NCBI GenBank assembly: GCA_020847535.1
Contig: JADLBU010000101.1
Span: 1 to 52,964 of the forward strand
DNA: 52,964 bases
Source: Phycisphaerales bacterium
GTDB lineage: Bacteria > Planctomycetota > Phycisphaerae > Phycisphaerales > UBA1924
Direction: 5' to 3'
The notes below the pieces were generated by a model. It saw only the letters and a program-made list of their open reading frames with translations, did no database searches and was not told where the DNA came from. Position 1 is the first letter of the stretch. Every line of letters starts with the position of its first letter. The translations under genes and the position numbers were made by a program. This document shows positions 6,431 to 15,641 of this stretch, one piece after another.

Positions 6431-7330
6431 ATGGACGCAGATACGAGCAACGGTGCGATGCGTGGCAAGGTGTGGGGCATCCTGATGATCGGCGGCGCAG
6501 CGAAGGCGGACGATCGCGGTCTGTCGATTCACGACACCGTGCGGCACTATGGGTATACACGGTGGTTTGAGCAGGCAACCCGCGCGGCGGTGATGTTCAA
6601 AGGCAAGTACGACATCGGCGGGTTCGTCATCGATCGGCCGTTTGGCAACTTCGGCACGCAGATGCTCATCGACGATCGCGATCGGCTTCTCCCGCTGATC
6701 GAGACGCGGAAGGCCGTCGAGGATGCGATCGCCGCGGGCATCCAAGAGTTTGTGCGGCAGGTCGGCGTGTGGCCGTGGATCTATCCCGGCGGCGTGAAGT
6801 CTGCGTACTGGCAATCGCTCACGTCGCCGCAGCTCCATGACCGGCTGATGGAGTACATGCGGCCGTTCGTTGGTTGCGGCGTGGCACTCGATGACATCGA
6901 TCAGGACACCGCGCTACGGGCGGCGGACATCCTCGAAATGGAATCGTTCCCCGTTGGTTACGAACCGATCGATCGTGCCGGCGGCGGGTGGGCGTTCAGC
7001 ACGCGCCGCGCGTTTGTCACCTCGACACACCTGGAGCAAATCGAAAGCGGCAGCACCTACGAGGACGTCGATGGCGGCCGCAGGCTCATCCAGTGGGCCG
7101 ACGTCGGCATGATGAACGGTCCGAAAACGATTCTCGTAAAGGCCAAGACCGGACAGCCCGAGCCGAAGATCGCGTGGGTGCATGATCGGCTCGAGCGCGG
7201 CTGGGATGTGGCGCTCGGTTGCCTGAACGGTACATGGCGCCCTGGCGACAGCTCGAAGGGAATGACCGCTGGCGAGATCGACCAGGTGCCGATCGGCACT
7301 GGCGTCGGCGCCGGCGTTGGCGGCGGTTGA
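6431..7330 (+). CDS. Hypothetical protein, possibly a TIM-barrel-like enzyme
   Basis: 299 aa, ATG 6431 preceded by GGAG motifs. It has the alternating strand/helix feel of a barrel, with acidic residues at strand ends: YDIGGFVIDRPFGN, GVWPWIYPGG, VGCGVALDDIDQDT, SFPVGYEPIDRAGGGW. Such features occur in glycoside-hydrolase-like barrels, but no specific family motif is clear. The C-terminus is Gly/Val-rich. If it is a hydrolase it could stand in for the missing endolysin, though its early-gene position argues against that. Confidence 0.5.
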   Translation: MDADTSNGAMRGKVWGILMIGGAAKADDRGLSIHDTVRHYGYTRWFEQATRAAVMFKGKYDIGGFVIDRPFGNFGTQMLIDDRDRLLPLIETRKAVEDAIAAGIQEFVRQVGVWPWIYPGGVKSAYWQSLTSPQLHDRLMEYMRPFVGCGVALDDIDQDTALRAADILEMESFPVGYEPIDRAGGGWAFSTRRAFVTSTHLEQIESGSTYEDVDGGRRLIQWADVGMMNGPKTILVKAKTGQPEPKIAWVHDRLERGWDVALGCLNGTWRPGDSSKGMTAGEIDQVPIGTGVGAGVGGG

Positions 7331-7401
7331 CCTATCACGCGAACCGCGCGGTGCACGGATGCATCTCGCGGCCTCGTGTTGCATGGATGCGGAGATCGGC
7401 C

Positions 7402-7638
7402 ATGTACACCGAATCGGCAATGGTCCGTGGGATTCGCAAGCGGCGGATGACGTTGCCCGCGGGCATGGAGGACACGCCGAAGAGCCGTTCGATTCGCCTC
7501 GCGTTGATCGACCGCGTGCACTCGGCCAGGCACCGTGCGGGGCTGGAAGGCAAGCAGGATGCGGAGTTTGAGGGGATGAGCAACGGGCAGATTCTCGGCC
7601 TCGAGCGCGACGCGCTTCGCAGGCTGTATCCGGACTGA
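7402..7638 (+). CDS. Small basic hypothetical protein
   Basis: 78 aa from ATG 7402, chosen for GGAG 7 nt upstream; the frame is open further upstream but there it shadows the previous gene. Basic N-terminus (VRGIRKRRMTLP), then a helical C-terminal half ending ILGLERDALRRLYPD. No recognised family. Confidence 0.45.
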   Translation: MYTESAMVRGIRKRRMTLPAGMEDTPKSRSIRLALIDRVHSARHRAGLEGKQDAEFEGMSNGQILGLERDALRRLYPD

Positions 7639-7677
7639 GCGGCCGCGGCTCGTGACAGCGGCAAAGGAGTTTTGCGA

Positions 7678-7920
7678 ATGGATCAGGTACCAACGGTCGG
7701 TCGGGCGGTGCATTACCGCCCGAAGAATTCAGGCCCCGGCAGCAACGCGGATCGCAAGGCGCAGCCCTATGCCGCGACCATCACGCACGTGAACACCGAC
7801 GGCTCGGTGAATCTGATGGTGTGCGGCGACGTCGACTATCCGCTGGACGGGACTCACTACCCCGCCAACGTGATGCAGGGTGACGGCGCTGGTCAGTGGT
7901 GTTGGCCGCCGAGAGTGTGA
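7678..7920 (+). CDS. Small phage protein, beta-rich
   Basis: 80 aa, ATG 7678 with AAAGGAG 10 nt upstream. The sequence (VGRAVHYRP, YAATITHVNTDGSVNLMVCG, CWPPRV) resembles the short SH3-like beta-barrel proteins often found in phage accessory regions. Role unknown. Confidence 0.5.
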   Translation: MDQVPTVGRAVHYRPKNSGPGSNADRKAQPYAATITHVNTDGSVNLMVCGDVDYPLDGTHYPANVMQGDGAGQWCWPPRV

Positions 7921-7976
7921 TCACCGGCCGCGGAGCGAGAGCTTCGCGGCCGTATTTGTTTCTGGAGGGCTTGGCT

Positions 7977-8750
7977 GTGATCGATGTGCCGAACACAATC
8001 CGCGAGAAGATCAACGCCGGGGCGCTTTTTGTATTAAACGACAGCGGCGGAAAGGACTCGCAGGCCATGCGGATTTGTCTCCGCGGCATCGTGCCGGGCG
8101 AGCAGATCGTGGTAATACATGCAAGCCTTGGTGAAGTGGAGTGGCCAGGTGCGTTGGAGCATGCGCGAAGCGGGGCAGAACGAGATGGACTGCCCTTTGT
8201 TGTCGCGACGGCCGTAAAGACGTTTTTCGATATGGTCGAGCATCGATTCAAGGTGCGGCCGGGTCCCAATTCTTCATGCTGGCCATCGGCCGCGAATCGG
8301 CAATGCACGAGCGACTTGAAACGCGGCCCAATTGAACGAGAGACGCGTCGGCTATTGAGGGAGCGGGGCCTACGTGAAGTCGTCACGTGCATGGGGATAC
8401 GGGCTGATGAAAGCGCCTCCCGAGCGAAGGCTGTGGACCTTCGCCGGAGCGAGCGTAACTCTGTGGCGGGGAGAGATTGGTGGGAGTGGCTTCCAATTCA
8501 TCGGTTGACACGAAGCGAGGTGCTGCGGGTGGTTGCCAATGCGGGTGAGTCGCTGCATCCAGCCTACGCCGCTGGCAACCAGCGCCTGTCCTGCATGTTT
8601 TGCATCATGGGTAGCCGGAATGATCTTCGCAACGCGGCGATTGCAAACCCCGCTTTGTATGGCCGATATGTCGAGCTTGAGCGGCGAACCGGCTACACGA
8701 TGCACCAGTCGCGGATACCCCTCCCGCAGCTCACGGGAGTGCCTGCGTGA
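7977..8750 (+). CDS. PP-loop ATPase of the PAPS reductase family
   Basis: 257 aa from GTG 7977 (GGAGG 8 nt upstream). The PP-loop motif NDSGGKDSQAM (residues ~20-30) marks the adenylating ATPase domain shared by PAPS reductases, DndC and tRNA-modifying enzymes. Other family features are IVVIHASLGEVEWPG and two cysteine pairs (SSCWPSAANRQC; LSCMFCIMGS) that could bind zinc or an iron-sulfur cluster. The stop overlaps the start of a D12 DNA methyltransferase (GTGA), so the two are translationally coupled. A role in nucleic-acid modification is plausible. No DndA/D/E partners are present, so phosphorothioation is not supported. Substrate unknown. Confidence 0.75.
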   Translation: MIDVPNTIREKINAGALFVLNDSGGKDSQAMRICLRGIVPGEQIVVIHASLGEVEWPGALEHARSGAERDGLPFVVATAVKTFFDMVEHRFKVRPGPNSSCWPSAANRQCTSDLKRGPIERETRRLLRERGLREVVTCMGIRADESASRAKAVDLRRSERNSVAGRDWWEWLPIHRLTRSEVLRVVANAGESLHPAYAAGNQRLSCMFCIMGSRNDLRNAAIANPALYGRYVELERRTGYTMHQSRIPLPQLTGVPA

Positions 8751-9643
8751 AGATCACCGCACTGGCACCCTGGTTTGGTGGGAAGCGGTCGCTCGCCCCG
8801 CGGATCGTGGCCGAGCTTGGCAACCACCGCGCGTATTGGGAGCCCTTCGCCGGCGGCTTCGGGGTGATCTTCCAGAAGCCGCCCGTTGCGCATGAAACCC
8901 TGAACGATCTCCACGGTGACATCGTCAACCTGGCCCGCGTGGTGGCGTCCGACGATCTGTCGCCCGAGCTCTTCTCCCGGACGATGCGGACGCTCGTGCA
9001 CGAGGATGTGCTCGCCACGGCCGACGCGGCCGTGCGCGGGGATGCGCCGGCGGATGGCGCCCCGAACCTCGATCGAGCCGTCGCGTTCTTTACGAGCTGC
9101 TGGATGGGCAGGAATGGCGAGGCTGGGCTTGCGAAGTCCGAGAGGGGTCGAACCCTTGCCCTGCGGAACCGGCCCAACGGCGGGGCTCCTGGTCAGCGAT
9201 TTGCCGCGGCGGTGGATTCGATCCCCGAGTGGTGGCAACGGCTCCGCGGCGTGTGCATTACCAGGCGGGATGCCTTCGAGTTGATTCCGTCGATCGCGGA
9301 TGAAGAGGGCGTGGTGATCTACCTCGACCCGCCGTACATCGAGAAGTCGGATCGCTACCTGCACGACTTCACCGCGGGCGGCATGTTCAGCGAGTGCGAT
9401 CACGAGCGGCTCGCCGGCATGCTCCGGGAAAAGACTCGAGCCCGCGTCGTGGTGAGCTACTACGACCACCCGCGCGTGCGGGAGTTGTACAAGGGCTGGA
9501 CGTTCGTCGATTGCGCCAAGCACAAGGCAATGGTGAACATCGGCGTCGGCGACGATGGAGCTTCGGAAGCGGAATCGGCCGTGGCGCCTGAGCTGCTCAT
9601 TGTCAACGGGCCGAGCTTCACCGCCGGGAAGTGGGCGGCATGA
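8747..9643 (+). CDS. D12-class N6-adenine DNA methyltransferase
   Basis: 298 aa, GTG start coupled to the PP-loop gene. Signature motifs are present and in order: PWFGGKRSL near the N-terminus, SAM-binding YWEPFAGGFGVIF (~30-42), catalytic YLDPPY at ~192-197 (motif IV), and the C-terminal VVSYYDHPRV. This is a Dam-like amino-methyltransferase acting on adenine in a short site that cannot be predicted here. In phages such orphan enzymes protect against host restriction or tune gene expression. Length is normal and the frame is intact, unlike the second methyltransferase at 23306-24557. Confidence 0.85.
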   Translation: MKITALAPWFGGKRSLAPRIVAELGNHRAYWEPFAGGFGVIFQKPPVAHETLNDLHGDIVNLARVVASDDLSPELFSRTMRTLVHEDVLATADAAVRGDAPADGAPNLDRAVAFFTSCWMGRNGEAGLAKSERGRTLALRNRPNGGAPGQRFAAAVDSIPEWWQRLRGVCITRRDAFELIPSIADEEGVVIYLDPPYIEKSDRYLHDFTAGGMFSECDHERLAGMLREKTRARVVVSYYDHPRVRELYKGWTFVDCAKHKAMVNIGVGDDGASEAESAVAPELLIVNGPSFTAGKWAA

Positions 9644-10167
9644 GTTACACCTACCCGTTCACTGAATGTGAAGCAAAGGCCGCTGCAGAGTCGTGGGGAT
9701 GCAACTGCGGGCCTTCGGCGCTGGCGTTCGCGTGCCAGGTCGGGCTTGATGCAGCGAGGCATGCGATTTCCGGATTCGATGAAAAGCGGTACACCTCGCC
9801 GACGATGATGAAGGGCGCGCTCGAATTCCTCGGCCGTGCATGGACCAATGAGAAGTTTTGTAAGGGCGAGACTGAAGATGGGTTGTATCTGCGTGAGCAC
9901 CTCGCGATGTTCACGCACAAGATTGCTCTTGTGCGAGTGCAGTGGGGAGGACCTTGGACTGAACCGGGAGCAAATCCGCGGTGGGCTTATGGGCATACAC
10001 ACTGGATTGCCACTTGGTCCGAGCGTGATGTGCCGCTGATCTTCGATGTGAACGGGGGTATTCGGAGCTTTGTGAGTTGGCAAGATGAGATTGCGCCTGT
10101 GCTGATGGGTATGTCGCCGAGGCGGAGTGGCAAATGGTGGCCGACGCACATCTGGAGGCTGGTGTGA
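9640..10167 (+). CDS. Papain/C39-like cysteine-peptidase-fold protein
   Basis: 175 aa, ATG 9640 overlapping the methyltransferase stop (ATGA). The order of conserved-looking residues matches the C39/papain-like plan: a cysteine before a helix (CNCGPSALAFACQ, ~23-35), a histidine strand (YGHTHWIATW, ~113-122), then an Asp/Asn turn (IFDVNGG, ~130-136). That would give a Cys-His-Asp/Asn triad. Family assignment is by motif layout only and the substrate is unknown. It is expressed with the early modification genes, so it may act on a host protein early in infection. Confidence 0.5.
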   Translation: MSYTYPFTECEAKAAAESWGCNCGPSALAFACQVGLDAARHAISGFDEKRYTSPTMMKGALEFLGRAWTNEKFCKGETEDGLYLREHLAMFTHKIALVRVQWGGPWTEPGANPRWAYGHTHWIATWSERDVPLIFDVNGGIRSFVSWQDEIAPVLMGMSPRRSGKWWPTHIWRLV

Positions 10168-10880
10168 GCGTGCTGCCCATCCCATTTAGGCCGCAGATGA
10201 TCGCGTCGGTGCGTGATGGCGTCAAAACACAGACGAGGCGAATGCCGCGTCGGCAGCCGAAGCATCCGCTGCACGGCTTTATGGTGACCAAAGAGCGTGG
10301 ACGCCTATGGGCACTCGAACATGGACCCGACTACCCGGATGCGTGGCCTGGTGACTATGTGCGGATCCCATATCAGCCGGGTGATCGCTTATGGGTGCGT
10401 GAGTCGTGGAGACCGTATCTAGGCTCCGATCCACGCATCGAGTTCCAAGGCGGCGGTGTCCTGAATCTTGATCGTGTCGGCGTGGGGAAGCTGTGCGCCA
10501 CTGTCAACTTGCTACCCGATACTCCAGCCGGTAGCAGGCAGGCGGAAGCTGAAATGGCCGGGCGGCGACACACGCCAGCATGGCGCCCGGCGATGTTCAT
10601 GCCGCGTTGGATGAGCCAGACGATGATCGAAGTAACGAAAGTGCGCGTCCAACAGGTACGTGCGATCACGCAGCGAGATGCTCACGCTGAGGGATTCGCC
10701 AACGCTGGAGCGTTCCTCGATTACGCATGGCGACTCAACAAAGCCAAGTTGCAGTGCGAATTTCGAGAGTGGCTTGCGATGTGGACGCTTGCGTACACCT
10801 TCAAGCTCGTATCGATCGATCATGCCGAGGTGCAGCGTGTGATCAGCGAGAGTGTGGTGATGACACGAACAAAGGAGTAG
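10164..10880 (+). CDS. ASCH-like phage protein
   Basis: 238 aa from GTG 10164 (overlaps previous stop). The N-terminal PFRPQMIASVRDGVKTQTRR, the later PGDRLWVRESW and MFMPRWMSQTMIEVTKVRVQ are typical of ASCH-type phage proteins (a PUA-related fold often proposed to bind RNA or modified nucleotides). Length and motif order agree with that group. Precise function is unknown. Confidence 0.65.
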   Translation: MSVLPIPFRPQMIASVRDGVKTQTRRMPRRQPKHPLHGFMVTKERGRLWALEHGPDYPDAWPGDYVRIPYQPGDRLWVRESWRPYLGSDPRIEFQGGGVLNLDRVGVGKLCATVNLLPDTPAGSRQAEAEMAGRRHTPAWRPAMFMPRWMSQTMIEVTKVRVQQVRAITQRDAHAEGFANAGAFLDYAWRLNKAKLQCEFREWLAMWTLAYTFKLVSIDHAEVQRVISESVVMTRTKE

Positions 10881-10884
10881 CCCA

Positions 10885-11625
10885 ATGACGGTGAGGATCT
10901 TCCTGGACAGGGATGCAAGCGGTGAAGAATACGACGAAAGGCTCGCCGACGTTCAGTCGGGGACCGACTACGAGCATGGCACGGAGTTCATCTCGAAGGT
11001 GAAGGGCACCCACGGCGGCAACCCCTGCGTGATGATTCGCTTTCGCGCGGCAGCACCAGGCTCTGATGTGCCCTTCTGGGTGTGTACCGTGGTCACGCTC
11101 AAAGAGTTGCTCGGGGTGGCACAGGCGATGCAGGGAGCGCACGGCTCTCCTGACGGCGTGCTCGGCATCATCGGGACCATCAGCGGGGATGTGCACGTGG
11201 GGCACAGCAAGACGTGTGGGCTGCGCACGGGCGGCCTATGCAACTGCGAGCGCCCGAAGCCAGTAGCACCGGCACCGGCGGTCGTCGTCACCGTTCCCCT
11301 GCAGGATCAGGGCCCGAGAGGTCCGCAGCATCATGATGGATCGAAGCCGTTTGATTACGGCGACAAATTGCCGGACGGCCAGCACTTGAGGCATCCCACC
11401 AATGTGCCGGCCGATCGCACATTCGTGCGACCTGTGAGACTGAGCTACATCCATCAGAAGTGCGGCGTGAAGACGAGCATGCCTCAGTCGATCGCCGAGA
11501 CCTACGCGGCAAACCCCGCGTTCTATGGTCGGACGTTCTGCTGTGGTTGTGGTGATTACTTCCCCGTCGGCGCCAACGGCGATTTCGTCTGGGATGACGG
11601 CAGTGGCCAGAAGGTGGGAACGTGA
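10885..11625 (+). CDS. Phage protein with C-terminal Cys-rich domain
   Basis: 246 aa, ATG 10885. The C-terminal ~60 residues (YIHQKCGVKTSMPQSIAETY, then AANPAFYGRTFCCGCGDYFP) form a compact Cys/His module that I recognise as a recurring domain in small phage proteins, probably zinc-binding. The N-terminal ~110 residues are a separate globular part; between them is a Pro-rich linker with CNCERPKP. Function unknown. Its stop overlaps the GTG of the DUF1643 gene. Confidence 0.55.
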   Translation: MTVRIFLDRDASGEEYDERLADVQSGTDYEHGTEFISKVKGTHGGNPCVMIRFRAAAPGSDVPFWVCTVVTLKELLGVAQAMQGAHGSPDGVLGIIGTISGDVHVGHSKTCGLRTGGLCNCERPKPVAPAPAVVVTVPLQDQGPRGPQHHDGSKPFDYGDKLPDGQHLRHPTNVPADRTFVRPVRLSYIHQKCGVKTSMPQSIAETYAANPAFYGRTFCCGCGDYFPVGANGDFVWDDGSGQKVGT

Positions 11626-12125
11626 TCGCAGGCGTGGCATATGGCGCAGCGCTGAGCCCGTGCGGGAAATACCGGTACGAGCTGACGCGATTCTGGGATG
11701 GCCGCAAGCCTGCGATCGCGTTCGTAATGCTCAATCCGTCGACCGCTGATGCCCAGGTCGACGATCCCACGATCCGGCGATGTATCGGTTTCGCGCAGGC
11801 GTGGGGATACGGCGAGCTTCGGGTTTATAACCTCTTCGCCCTCCGCGCCACCGAACCGGCTGAGCTGCTGGGGGATACGGATCCGGTCGGACCGGACAAC
11901 GCCGCGTATCTGGCTCGCGCCGTCAAGTGCGAGCGGATCGTGTGTGCGTGGGGTGCGGCAAAGATGCCTCGCAATCACCAATTCCATGCGTTGCTCGTGA
12001 CGGATCATCTGATGGGCGCGGAGTCGCGTTCACTGCATTGCCTCGGATATACGGCCGACGGATCGCCGCGGCATCCGCTGTATGTGGCGGCCGACATGCA
12101 GCCGGTTCTGTTTCCTCGCCGGTAG
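11622..12125 (+). CDS. DUF1643 family protein
   Basis: 167 aa from GTG 11622. Diagnostic DUF1643 features are LSPCGKYRYELTRFW, AFVMLNPSTADAQVDDPTIR (~34-53), RVYNLFALRAT, and VCAWGA. The family is common in phages and plasmids and has no established function. It closes the coupled early accessory run before the primase-helicase. Confidence 0.85.
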   Translation: MIAGVAYGAALSPCGKYRYELTRFWDGRKPAIAFVMLNPSTADAQVDDPTIRRCIGFAQAWGYGELRVYNLFALRATEPAELLGDTDPVGPDNAAYLARAVKCERIVCAWGAAKMPRNHQFHALLVTDHLMGAESRSLHCLGYTADGSPRHPLYVAADMQPVLFPRR

Positions 12126-12212
12126 GTGGAGCTCGCGGCCGCTCGAAAGCGCTGCTGCGGGTTTGCCAGCCTAGCCCCGTTCGCGGGTTGGGCGGCTCTC
12201 AGGATCCAACAC

Positions 12213-15200
12213 ATGAGCGACCAGGCCCGTCCGGGTGGTCACGACGACCTACGCGATCGCATCCTCGAGCGCCTCGCCAGCGGTGGGCACGAGGCGATGG
12301 TGCACGTAGTCCGCTGGCTGGGCTACAACGGCGTCCACGAGGGCCCGGAATACAAGATCCTCTGTCCCTTCCACAGCGACAGCACGCCGTCGCTGTGCAT
12401 CAACGGCCACAGGGACAAGGCTCCTGACGGCCGTGGCATGTTCAAGTGCTTTGCCTGCGGCTGGGGCGGGGACGTGTTTCGCTTCGTCCAGGAGGCGGGC
12501 AAAGTCGACTTCCGCGGATCGCTCAAGCTCCTGGCCGAGATCCTCGGGCTCGGGGAGTCGAAGCACTCTCCCCCTACATCGTCATCAACCCCGGACCCCA
12601 ACACAGCCTCCGGCGGTGATCGGGTGCCCCCCGGCGCGTTTGATGCACCCGCAGACCGCGTGCAGGATGAGACCGACGACGCCAGCGAGAAGTACAAGGC
12701 CGATGGAATCGAGAAGGCGAAGAAACTGTGGGCTAGAGCGAGCGCCGACCACCCGCGCGTCGAGGCGTACTTGAAGGCCCGCGGCATTGACGTCGCCAGG
12801 CTGGCCAATGGGTTGATACCGAAGTCTCTGCGTTTCGCCTCGGATGTGGATGACACATGCATCCCGCTGGAGAAGGGCGGGCAACGTCGGCACGTGCGGC
12901 ATCCGGCGATGATCGCGGAAATCTGCGAATTCGCCAAGGTCGATGGGCAGTGGCGCCGGAATATCACAGGCGTGCACCGAACCTTCCTCGATGTGAAGGG
13001 TGAACCGAAGAAACGAGATCCGGGCTGGGGGAGCTCGAAAAAAATGCTCGGGGATTGCACAGGTCGGGCTGTTCAGCTCAGCCGCACCACGCCGAGCGGT
13101 GTGCTCATCCTGGCCGAAGGGATTGAAACCGCTCTCGCCTGCATGACGCCCACGAGCATGGCGGCTTGGGCCTGCCTCGACGCGGACAAGATGGCCGACG
13201 TCGTGGTGCCAAAGGGCTTGGTGCGTCCCGATGGCAAGGCCGCGGTGCACACGATCATCATCGCGGCCGACTTCGACCCCGGCGTGCTCGTCGGCAAGCA
13301 CCGCGAGAATTTCATCACGCGCCAGCGGGCCCGGATGCCCTGGATAGATGCGGCCACGCTCGACCTGATCGCCGCGAAGCCCACGGGCGAGCGGGCGGCG
13401 TGGCGCCTGAAGGTTCGCCTCGAGCGCGACCTGCCCCATGTGGCCGTGTACGTTCGGGCGCCGGGCCCGGAGTCGTGCCCGCAGGCGTTCACGTTCGAGG
13501 CTGGCGACCAGGTCGAGGTCGATCCAGCCGCCCCCGCCAGCAAGCCTGTCCCCAAGCTGAAGGAAGGCACCAAGAAATTGGATTGGCTCGATGTGGTGCT
13601 CTTGGCGGGGCACGAGTCGGCCCGTGAGGGGTTGCTCGGCGGGATCGATCTGGAGGGCAATAAAGCCCGCGCAGCGGCCTGGCTTCCTCCGCCTGAGTGG
13701 TCGTGGGACGACCTGAGCGTTCAGCCGAGGGCGAATGCGGGGGGATCCACCCCGGCCGGCGGGGGTGGCAGTGGGGGCAGCGGGAACGGGGACAAGGCCG
13801 GATCCAAGGGTGCGGGCCAGAACGATGGGGGTGGTAAATCGACGGCGACGGCCGGTGGTGGCGCCAAGGGGCCGGATGCGGACGGGTTCGTGGAGCTGGA
13901 TAGCGGCGAGCGGCGGCGACTGATGGGAACAGAGGATCTCACGCTCGCGCGGATGTTCATTGATGAGCACTACGCGCCGGCGGAAAAGATCACCGATCGG
14001 GCGAATTCGCGGCCGACGATCATTGCCCTGGTGATGGAAGAGACCCAGCGGGGTCGAGGCTTCCAGCGGTTCGACGGCGCTCGGTGGCGGGACCTGTCGG
14101 ATGCCGAGGTGCAAGCGCAGATTCGCCGGTGGCTCACGCCGTGCGCCCGAGCAAAGGTGCACAAGGATGGCGATATTGAATACGTGCCCTACAACCCGGC
14201 GATGACGAAGGTGCGTGCGATCATGCACGCGATCGCCGACGAGGTGCTCGTAAGCACCGACAACACGCGATTCTGGTCGCATCCGATCTACGACAGCCGC
14301 GGCATGGCCAGGTGGGTGCGGCGCTCGCACGAGATCGAGGTCGACGATCCGGTGGCCGCAGGGCGGCTGAAGCCCGACGAGGTTCTGGGGTTCCTCGACT
14401 ACCAGCTTTCCATCCCCGACTTGCTGAAGAAAAAGCTCGTCGTTTGGAAGCCAACGCCGCTGCTCTGCCAACGCACGTGCTTTCCCTACAAGCTGCCCGT
14501 CGATGAGCTTCGGATTGCGGTCGAGCGGAATGAAGTGGCGGATTGGGAGGCGTTGTACCGCAAATACTGCCCGACCTGGTCGGGAACCTTTCTGCCGGGA
14601 TTGCGGTGGACGCCGGGTGAATACAACCTGCTGCAGGTGTTCTTTGGTTACGTGCAGCAACCGATCACCAAGTACAAACAGGGCAATATCGCCATCCTGC
14701 ACGGTGGCGGCGACTCGGGCAAGACGTGTGTCGAGGAAGCCCTGCAGAATGCGATAGGCCGTGAGAACGTGGTCGATACGTCGCCGGCCAAGCTCGCCGA
14801 TGAGTTCCACCTTGCCAGCTTCGAGCACAAACTCCTGGCGAAGATGAGCGAGAGCGAGTCGGGCAAGTTCACGGACAACCCCGAGGCGGTCCGTGTCCTG
14901 AAGCAGCTCGGCGACGGCAACACGATGAACCTCCGGAAGCTGTTCCAGAATCCGCGCACCAATGTGCGTCTCTTCGTGCGGTTCCTCATCAGCGTCAACA
15001 AGATGCCCGACTGGAAGGATGACACCGGAGCCTTGCTCAACCGCATCATCGTGTTCGACTTCCGGAAGCTGCGGGGCACGCTGGATCGTGGCATCAAAGA
15101 GCGGATAATCACGCAGGAGGGACTCGGCCTCGTGCTGTGGGGATTGGAAGGGCAACTGCTGGCCCATGAGCTGCGTGAGAACGGGGTCGATCCGTTCTCG

Positions 15201-15641
15201 CAGCCGGCGGCCAGTGCCAGCCCCTTGAACGTGTACGCCGAATACTCCACGCCCCTGAAGGGATTCGTCGACCAGTTCATCGAGTTGTGCGATGAGGAGG
15301 AGATCTGGGATCCTGATGCGAACCAGAACGTCCGGAGGATGCCATTCCTGACCAGTGAGGAGATCCACGAGGCGTGGTGCGTGTCGATGAACCGCTGGCC
15401 GCCTGAGCCCAGCCAGCGGGCCAAGATCAATCGGGCGATCTTCACGGCGATACGGCATGCCGGGTGGACAGGTGAATACTCGCAGCCCACGGTGGGCGGC
15501 CAGCGATCGTCGGGCTACACCAAGCTCCGGATGACTGGCAGCGGCCGTCAAGCCGTGGATGAGTTCAAGCGTCGGATGAACAGCGGCGGCTCCGGCTCTT
15601 CCGGCTTGTATTCCGCCCCGGACCCCGACGCTTCGTATTAA
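12213..15641 (+). CDS. Primase-helicase (CHC2 zinc finger, Toprim-like, SF3 helicase)
   Basis: 1142 aa from ATG 12213; the upstream extension to 12126 has no clear start. N-terminal CHC2-type zinc finger: CPFHSDSTPSL (~51) and FKCFACGWGGDVFRFV (~77-92). Toprim-like part: LILAEGIETALACM (~297) and IIIAADFDPG (~349). A Gly-rich linker (~509-556) precedes the C-terminal SF3 helicase with Walker A GGGDSGKT (~831) and the D5/P4-like LLAKMSESESGKF, RFLISVNKMPDW. It should prime and unwind DNA at the phage origin. The large single polypeptide is typical of P4-like or planctomycete phage replication proteins. The non-coding repeat region immediately downstream is a candidate origin. Confidence 0.88.
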   Translation: MSDQARPGGHDDLRDRILERLASGGHEAMVHVVRWLGYNGVHEGPEYKILCPFHSDSTPSLCINGHRDKAPDGRGMFKCFACGWGGDVFRFVQEAGKVDFRGSLKLLAEILGLGESKHSPPTSSSTPDPNTASGGDRVPPGAFDAPADRVQDETDDASEKYKADGIEKAKKLWARASADHPRVEAYLKARGIDVARLANGLIPKSLRFASDVDDTCIPLEKGGQRRHVRHPAMIAEICEFAKVDGQWRRNITGVHRTFLDVKGEPKKRDPGWGSSKKMLGDCTGRAVQLSRTTPSGVLILAEGIETALACMTPTSMAAWACLDADKMADVVVPKGLVRPDGKAAVHTIIIAADFDPGVLVGKHRENFITRQRARMPWIDAATLDLIAAKPTGERAAWRLKVRLERDLPHVAVYVRAPGPESCPQAFTFEAGDQVEVDPAAPASKPVPKLKEGTKKLDWLDVVLLAGHESAREGLLGGIDLEGNKARAAAWLPPPEWSWDDLSVQPRANAGGSTPAGGGGSGGSGNGDKAGSKGAGQNDGGGKSTATAGGGAKGPDADGFVELDSGERRRLMGTEDLTLARMFIDEHYAPAEKITDRANSRPTIIALVMEETQRGRGFQRFDGARWRDLSDAEVQAQIRRWLTPCARAKVHKDGDIEYVPYNPAMTKVRAIMHAIADEVLVSTDNTRFWSHPIYDSRGMARWVRRSHEIEVDDPVAAGRLKPDEVLGFLDYQLSIPDLLKKKLVVWKPTPLLCQRTCFPYKLPVDELRIAVERNEVADWEALYRKYCPTWSGTFLPGLRWTPGEYNLLQVFFGYVQQPITKYKQGNIAILHGGGDSGKTCVEEALQNAIGRENVVDTSPAKLADEFHLASFEHKLLAKMSESESGKFTDNPEAVRVLKQLGDGNTMNLRKLFQNPRTNVRLFVRFLISVNKMPDWKDDTGALLNRIIVFDFRKLRGTLDRGIKERIITQEGLGLVLWGLEGQLLAHELRENGVDPFSQPAASASPLNVYAEYSTPLKGFVDQFIELCDEEEIWDPDANQNVRRMPFLTSEEIHEAWCVSMNRWPPEPSQRAKINRAIFTAIRHAGWTGEYSQPTVGGQRSSGYTKLRMTGSGRQAVDEFKRRMNSGGSGSSGLYSAPDPDASY

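Noticed and set aside
7977..8750. DndC of a phosphorothioation system
   Set aside because: The PP-loop family is shared, but no dndB, D or E-like gene is nearby. Only the general family can be supported.
12585..15551. 988-codon minus-strand frame
   Set aside because: Antisense to the primase-helicase, which has clear motifs on the plus strand.
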